In this document: piece by piece, positions 57,410-64,000 of the stretch
Position numbering within the stretch: position 1 is the first letter of the stretch
How the letters are laid out: the number at the start of each line of letters is the position of its first letter
NCBI GenBank assembly: GCA_022702545.1
Contig: JAHRBC010000002.1
Location: 5,208,001 to 5,272,000, forward strand
Source of the DNA: Phycomyces nitens
Lineage: Eukaryota > Mucoromycota > Mucoromycetes > Mucorales > Phycomycetaceae
Length of the DNA: 64,000 bases
Direction of reading: 5' to 3'
The notes under the pieces: generated by a model
What the model was told of the DNA's origin: nothing
Database searches by the model: none
Seen by the model: only the letters and a program-made list of their open reading frames with translations
Program-made: the position numbers and the translations under genes

Positions 57410-60400
57410 ATGGCACTAGAAAGCGAATACTCAATAAACAATCAGTTTCCACCTAATCAGAATTCACCACAAGAGCCAATGCCAGCTGCTCAGGAAGATT
57501 GGCCTACAGAAAAGGTGGTTCGTTGGTTGCTAGACAACGGTTGGGATGGCATCGTCTCATTCTTTGAAGGCAGGTCTAGACGCATGTCCAGAAGCAAGAT
57601 GACAGGGCTCACACATTTCAATATTATTGTTCTGTAGAACGAAAGATTCATGGCAAGGGTTTCTTGCAATTGACCATCAGTGACCTGAGCAAAGTGCCCA
57701 GATCATCCTTGGCCTATAGCGAAAAACGACGATTGGTCCACAGTATAAAAAAGTTGCAACCACACGAATCTAATCAGGTAAAACGTTCATCCATCTCATC
57801 AACCACTCACACCTGCACCAGTCGACCGATGGTTCGCTAGATTCATTTTCGGGAGCACATGAACAACCAGGCTATCAAGATCCCATGCAAACCAGAGTGG
57901 TTTTGCAACCTCGACTAGTTATCCCTCCACGCAGCTCGGTCTCACCTCTGTATGGAACTGCACGCCCTCTTCCACCACCAAGTACATTAGACTCGGACTA
58001 TGCTCGAATAAGACCATATATTCCAGAGCGGATATCCTCTACACCTGAGCAGATCTCAAAGATCATGAAGACCCTCAATGTACCACAGATAAGACCAATA
58101 GGTCCCTCTGGCAGAGGACGGCCGATCCACCATTACATGCCAGGAACTCCTGCTATTGGGGTAAATAGCCGTTTTGGACAATCAAATGTCCCACCAGAGC
58201 GTATCCATAGTCCCAAGAGTCCTCGCATGTCATCCGGAGACCAAGAGACGAACTGGAAGATGACTGGCCTAAGGGTCCAGCAGCGACAAGTAAATATTCT
58301 ATTTTATTTTATTCGCTTTTGTCTTTTTGTGAGCTCTTGAGTGTCTCTAACATTATTTTTTTCCCTCCTCCTCCTTTCTTTGGTGCAGGAGCATCCACAG
58401 CCACAACCACAGCCCCCATCCTCGCGCGAGCAACGAATCCAAGTTACCACGGACTCTGACACCTTCTTTAGTCTGGTGGTGACAGACATCAAGGATGCTC
58501 AGCACATTAAGTATTTGATTCTCAAGAAAATTGGCCTTAAAGGAGAACCTGAACAGTACAGCTTCTTTCATGAGAACGGCAACCGGCATGGTAAGTTGAA
58601 CTCAATTGAAACACCATCTGGCAAAGGTGATTAAAGTAAAGGTGTGTGTGTGGGTGTGGATGTGTGTGTGTGTGTGTGTGTGTGGGTACAGATGTTGCCT
58701 TGCTAGATAGCGATCTTGTTCACATCTGCCGGATATCGGATAGTTCTTCCAAGGATAGAGTGCTGGTACGGCCATTGGAGATTCACTACAATAGCGATCG
58801 AATGAGTGGCGATCTGTCGAATGGAAATCAATACCAAAGGTATACCTCTTTACACTCTACACTCCTACTTACCCTTGTCGTTTCCAGACAAGTATATAGG
58901 CATCCTCAAGCACAATACAGTCAATCGTCATATTCAGCCGCGGAAATATCGCCCACACAGACCAATTGGCCGTCTGGCGGCTACTCTGATATTCACGACC
59001 CTCAGCGTCGACAACAGAATTACATGCAGCCCGATCGACTGAGCCCGCATATTGGCCCAAATTCTCTCGCTTCCCCTGTCAGTCGATTGCAGATACTTGA
59101 TCCTGCATCAGGCCAAGAAAGCAGCCATTTCGTATCTGAGCCCCAGCGATACACAAATACCACCACAACATCCCCCATTGAAGATACTCGCGACGAATAC
59201 GGCTGTCTGGACAATTCCAATTCCAACAACAATAATAATAATAGTAATAGTAGTAATAATAATAGTCTCAAACGATCGTCTGGCAGATCGACTTCTGACT
59301 ACTCTGTCTCGTCGGGCCAGTCTTCAACTACCCAAAATACCAATACCACCATTGCAGCCTCTGAAGATACTTCTTTACCGGCAACCAAAGTATTTCCTGA
59401 ATTCACAAAGGCATTGCCGCCCGCGTCTCTATGGGCCGTCCCACCTCGCCAGCCGATCCGCCAATCTACTGACATTAGCCCAGAATCCAGACAGGTGTCA
59501 TGGAACACCCCACCACGTCCACAGACATCCTCCTCTGAGAAGAGCAGTCGATCGTCTACTTGTTCGCCCTGGCCAACTGCACCAAAACCACAATCGACCC
59601 TTTCCGCAAGAACCAATGGAACCGCGACTAGAAACTCGATTAACCTTGCAGACCACAAACCACCCATTTCATTGTGGGCTATCCAGCCTAAACAAACGGC
59701 GCCTCAGCCAGTGCCAACTGTCTCGAGAGATAGAACCAGCATGCCTCTTCCTTCTCTGCCTACCCCTAGCGAAGAACCCACCAAGAAGCCATCAGTTTCG
59801 CTGTGGGCAGTTGCTCCCAGACAGGCAGACAGAACCCCGGCCTCGACACCTCCTCCGGTTTCTGAGAATGGAAAGCCATCATCTGTGCCAAAAAGTGTTT
59901 CGCTGTGGGCTGTGGCTCCAAGAGTACAGGATCCCCAGGCAGACAATGGAAAGGCGTCACCCGTGGCAACACCTAGACAATCTGCTCAGCCATCTCCAGT
60001 CTCTCTCTGGGCTGTCCACCCATCCACCCAGACTCCCTCCCCACCTCCATCTCTCTGGGCCACACCTTCTGATACTCCCCCCAACCCATCTCCCTCTCTC
60101 TGGGCCACATCCTCTGATACTCCCCCCAACCCATCTCCCTCGCTCTGGGCCGTCCAGCCCTCAACCACTCCCCAGCCCTCCAAAATGGCCTTGTGGCCAA
60201 CCGGAAACCAATTGATCAAGGAGCGAGAGGAGTTGAACAAAAAGACGTCTTCAGGACGAACAGGCCATACGGTTGGGTTCCAGAACCAAGATCTTCACAT
60301 TGATGTATCACCCACTCTGCGGTCTGGATCGCCGTCTAGCCAACCCTCGCCAGGACTCCACAGCACACAGCCCCCCAGCATGACCGACAGTGCCTATTCT

Positions 60401-62188
60401 CCCCAGTCAACAGTAAACGAGAGTTCTGGGGAGACACCCGGGGAGACCCTTGGTGGACCTGGCTATGATGCCGATTGGGTGACCAGACCTACTGTAGAGA
60501 AACTGTTTGGTGACATTGACAAGTATCTACCTGGATACGATCTCGATAAAGAGATTGTCATTGATGCCATTCCCTCTGTTGCCCCTGCTGCTCGCTGCAA
60601 TCTGGCACCCAAGAAGTCTGTGCGTGTATTGGCCAGTGAAGCCCATCGCAAATGGCAATTGACCAAGATTGCACTCAGAGCAAGCAACAACTTGCGCCGA
60701 CGAAGCACCAAGATGTGGGGACAAAAGGTCGAGCAAGTCAAGCCAGGCCAGCTGGTTGAGGCACAGACCCTCTTCCGTGAAGCCATATCTGGCAACTATA
60801 TGGATAAACTAGGCAGGTTTGGGAGAGAGATAGAGAGAGGCCCATGTGGGGTGGGGATTTAGGGTATCAATTGGACTTATACCTTGTGATTATTTATTAG
60901 TGCCTACCAAGATGCAGTGGATGCGCGGTGAGCTGATTGGAAAAGGCTCCTTTGGTCGTGTCTACCACGCGCTCAACCTGGCAGCCGATGGTGAGTGGAT
61001 TGCTGTCAAGCAGGTGGATTTGCCAACCACCAAGTCAGAGCTTGCCAATCCAGAAATGCGCAAGCATGTTGATTCACTTTATCGGGAAATTGCACTTCTT
61101 GAGAACCTGGTGCACGACAATGTTGTCCAGTACCTTGGGTACGATGCAGATGAAGAAGAAGGCCACCTGCACATCTTTCTCGAGTATGTTCCTGGTGGAA
61201 GTATCGCAACCTGTTTGAGCAAGAGTGGTAAGTTTGATGACCCACTCGTACGCTTCTTTACCCGCCAGATCCTTTTGGGGCTCGAGTATCTACATGACCG
61301 CAATGTTTTGCATCGAGTAAGTAGTATTTCAAATGGGAAGCAGTGTCGTCGATGCTTATATTGTTATGGTTGAAATAATAGGACATTAAAGCCGGAAACA
61401 TTCTTCTTGACCACAATGGTGTCTGCAAAATCACTGATTTTGGTCTCTCGAAACTGAGTGGCCAAGATGAAGCATACGATCCCAATGCACAGAATTCCAT
61501 CATGAGAGGTATATTAAATATATTATATTATATATATATTGGTGCTAATATGATATTGATATACAGGAACCATCTTTTGGATGGCACCAGAAGTTGTAAA
61601 CAGAGCACCATATAGTGCAAAGATTGATATTTGGTAAATATCAGCACCCAAATAATACATACACATGGATTACTGACCAGCCTTTTGGTCTACAGGAGTC
61701 TTGGATGTACTGTCATTGAAATGTTGACAGGTTCCCACCCTTGGCTTGATCTCAATACACTTGCAGCATTGTACAGCGTATGTATTTTTGTATCCAACAT
61801 GTCGTCTGGCCACTCTATTAATACAACCCTCTCTCTATATAGCTCGGAAAGCACCAGGCACCACCCATACCCAAAGACATTTCAGAGCATGCACGCGATT
61901 TCCTCCAGCAGTGCTTTACCATGTAATAAATATTATATAAAGTATACCAGAAAACAATATATTCTAACACATCATCATGTATGTAGTAACCCTGTGGAAC
62001 GGCCTACAGCGGCTGATCTTCTGGTGCATCCCTTTGTTCGCCAAGACCCCACCTTTAAATTCAAGGTAGGCACTTTTTGTTCTAGAAATACATTGAGCTG
62101 ATTTGTATTATTATTATTATTTTAAAAGGAATACATGAAGACAAAGGATATCGAAAGAAAGGCTTCCAAACGATCAATTCAACAATAA
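57410..62188 (+). CDS. Bck1/Mkh1-type MAP kinase kinase kinase with SAM and RA-like domains and SLWAV repeats
   Basis: ATG at 57410, TAA at 62186-62188, many exons. The N-terminus has a SAM domain: WPTEKVVRWLLDNGWDGIVS, then KGFLQLTISDLSKVPRSSLA. A region like a Ras-association fold follows (TFFSLVVTDIKDAQHIKYLI, IGLKGEPEQYSFFHENG). A long Ser/Pro/Gln-rich linker contains about nine SLWAV-type motifs. The C-terminal kinase domain is complete: LIGKGSFGRVYHALNLAADG, WIAVKQVDL (beta3 Lys), FLEYVPGGSIATCL, VLHRDIKAGNILLD, ITDFGLSKLS, GTIFWMAPEVV, WSLGCTVIEMLTGSHPW, NPVERPTAADLLVHPFV. GSIATCL and the FWMAPEVV wording mark the STE11/Bck1 family. The SAM plus RA plus kinase order fits the cell-integrity or mating MAPKKK. 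Bck1/Mkh1 is my best guess; Ste11/Byr2 is the alternative. Confidence 0.92.
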
Positions 62189-63027
62189 TGCCAGAGACAG
62201 AAAAGAACAAAGTCCTTGCTTCTTACTCATCATTTACACAATTTACTCTTGCATTCACTTTTTTTTTCCCTTTATTATTTTCTTTATATTCATCTTTCTC
62301 TGGTCAACATGCATCTTTCCATTTTACTTAATATTTTTGTCAACTTACCTTTTAGCTAATCTTTCTCTTTCTTTCTTTTTCTTGGCGTTTCTTTCTCTCG
62401 ACACTCTTTCATGTCCACTCTTTTTGGTCAAAGAAGGTGGGTGGGAGGAGGAGGAGGAGGTTCCAGCGCTACAAAAAACACACTTTTGTTTTATAAAATG
62501 AAGGAGAGAGAGAGAGATATGATTGCGTTTTGTACAAGTGAAATAACGAGGTCTAGGTGAGACTTGCAGTGATATTACACTTTTATATTTCTCATTAATT
62601 GATGATTCACTCAATCATATAAAAATTTGCGTCCAATAAAGCGCTTATTTGTTATCAACCAATATCCCATATACACATACGAGCGCTGCTCGTATACACA
62701 TATATATATATTGCACTTTAAATATTCCAATACATATATATCAATCAATCAATTTGCATATATCCTACCTTTCCATATATTCAGCCTGTGTTAACCTTTT
62801 GGATATTTAAACCACTACTACTACTACCACTAATAAATAATATAAAGTAAAGTAAAATAAAATATTTTTTTTTCTCTGACGTAAAATATATTTCAAACAA
62901 CGAACACCATTATGAAAAATGCAGTATAAGAGTGAGCCGCGTGGCAAGACAAATAATAAAAAAAAAAGATAGAAAGACACACCCTCATCTCTGTTTCTCC
63001 CATTCCCACACCTCCTTTGGTCTAATT
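62189..63027. other. Spacer between MAPKKK and NC2-alpha
   Basis: A CT-rich 3' flank (62215-62400), a (GGA)n-like patch near 62444-62460, TA runs near 62698-62711, and an ACTACTACTACTACC run near 62812-62829. No gene is seen. Confidence 0.6.
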
Positions 63028-63748
63028 ATGAAGAAGAAGTACAAGACCAAGTTCCCTGTTGTAGGTGTCTAAAAAATTCAGCCATGATTATTGGTCAATT
63101 GATCATCTGCTCAAAACACTTTCTCTAGGCTCGCATCAAGAAGATCATGCAACTCGATGAGGATGTTGGAAAAGTAGCACAGGCAACACCTATTCTTATT
63201 TGTAAGTTTTTTTTAGTAATGAATCGTCTAGATTCATTAGAGGCTCGAGGAATTTTACTCATCTTTCTATTTGTGCTTGCTTGGTCGTCTTGGAACCTTA
63301 CCTTGGGCTCATTTGGTGTTTTCCAAAAAAAAAGCCAAAGCACTCGAGCTGTTTATGCAATCACTCATAGATCAGGCTTGCCAAGAGACTCGAACTCGAA
63401 ACGCAAAACGGTTATCTGCAGCACACTTGTAAGCATCCATATTTCTCTATTGACTTGACGCTGGTCAATTCTGCCTTGAGAGAGAGATTAGCAGCCTTTA
63501 ACAGATTGGATAGGAAAAAGACGATTGAGACGGTTGAACAATTCGATTTTTTGAAAGAAGTGGTAGCAAATGTGCCCGACCCTTCAGCAATGACCACAGC
63601 TCCTCTGATGGCATCAGACACCACTGCAACACCAATGGAAGATGTCAAGGAAGAGGCCGTGACCCGGCCGTCAAGGAGTAGAAAAGCAAAGACAGCAGCA
63701 AAGGTTAAGCAGGAGGCAAAAGAGGAAGAAGACGAAGAAGACGAATGA
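63028..63748 (+). CDS. NC2-alpha / DRAP1 (Bur6) histone-fold subunit of negative cofactor 2
   Basis: ATG at 63028 (MKKKYKTKFPV), stop at 63746-63748, four exons with agreeing phases. The first exon ends at GTT before GTAGGT. The second gives ARIKKIMQLDEDVGKVAQAT, PILI. The third starts SKALELFMQSLIDQACQETR and ends in NAKRLSAAHL. The fourth begins LDRKKTIETVEQFDFLKEVV. This is a complete histone fold of the H2A/NC2-alpha kind. With NC2-beta (Dr1) it binds TBP on promoters and blocks TFIIA/TFIIB entry. The C-terminal tail is basic then acidic (SRSRKAKTAAKVKQEAKEEE) and ends EEDEEDE, about 147 residues in all. Confidence 0.93.
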
Positions 63749-64000
63749 ACCCTATCCCCTTACCTCCCCCCCCTCTCTTTCCCTTTCTTCTTCTTCTTTG
63801 GCATTAATATCTCATCCTTTCATCCTTCATCCGAACCAACAACAACAACGACAACAAAACAAAAAAAGAACATCTCTTTTATTATTACATTTTTGGAGAT
63901 TGTTGATTCTCGCATCACCCACCCCCACGTACTGTAGATCTGTTCCTGAACCACGTTTCTTTATATTATATACACAGGATTTCTCTGTTGAAACTACCGT
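63749..64000. other. 3' flank of NC2-alpha to the window end
   Basis: A CT-rich 3' region with CTTCTTCTT runs and a CAACAACAA-type run at about 63839-63860. No coding DNA can be recognised before the edge. Confidence 0.5.

Noticed and set aside
59052..60215. 387-codon second frame within the MAPKKK linker
   Set aside because: Pro/His/Leu-rich shadow of the Ser/Pro/Gln-rich coding frame; the frame with SLWAV motifs connects to the kinase domain.

Overview
The window is nuclear DNA from a filamentous, early-diverging fungus. A Mucoromycota (Mucorales-type) genome fits best, but this is inferred from gene content and not from a marker gene. The genes are cut by many short introns (about 50-100 nt, GT..AG). 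Exons are moderately GC-rich and the spacers are AT-rich and full of TA, CA and homopolymer runs. Fungus-specific genes (Atg15-type lipase, allantoicase, 9.5 kDa complex I subunit, Bck1-like MAPKKK, secreted LysM protein) sit beside genes of animal-like type (AIF, class I phosphodiesterase, GCN5 with a PCAF-like N-terminal Cys region). There is no operon logic. I count 21 protein-coding genes on both strands, one of them cut by the left edge.

Layout. 0.1-5.4 kb: 3' end of a probable TFIIIC subunit, an ALR/CorA Mg2+ transporter and allantoicase. 8.6-13.9 kb: a receiver-like domain fused to a cyclic-nucleotide phosphodiesterase, convergent with a mitochondrial AIF. 14-17.7 kb: gene-poor, with a decayed zinc-knuckle (gag/ORF1-like) relic. 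17.7-24.7 kb: a chromatin and cytoskeleton block of GCN5, EB1 and a BET double-bromodomain protein. 28.1-31.4 kb: a homeodomain factor and a tiny complex I subunit. 32.5-36.7 kb: tubulin cofactor B, an RS/RRM protein and an RNPS1-like protein. 37.0-39.0 kb: a 16-exon SAP-like/TKL kinase. 39-44.8 kb: a repeat-rich island with tRNA-derived SINE-like elements, a second repeat family and a dead Tc1/mariner-IS630 transposase. 44.8-51.1 kb: Atg15 lipase, PabC-like PLP lyase, cystinosin and a degenerate alpha/beta-hydrolase. 53.4-54.4 kb: a secreted two-LysM protein with a His/Lys/Gly repeat core. 57.4-63.7 kb: a Bck1/Mkh1-type MAPKKK and NC2-alpha.

Shared themes. Chromatin and transcription: GCN5, BET, NC2-alpha, TFIIIC, homeodomain. 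Signalling: phosphodiesterase, TKL kinase, MAPKKK. Lysosome/vacuole: Atg15, cystinosin. Tubulin: TBCB, EB1. I see no physical clustering of one pathway.

The most interesting object is the kinase at 37.0-39.0 kb. Its reading frame closes exactly over 16 exons (353 codons) only if exons of 5, 6, 14, 19 and 24 nt and one GC-AG intron are accepted. The product lacks the usual beta3 lysine (VAIG instead of VAIK) but has a lysine in the glycine loop (GSGGFKDCY), at the place where WNK kinases put theirs.
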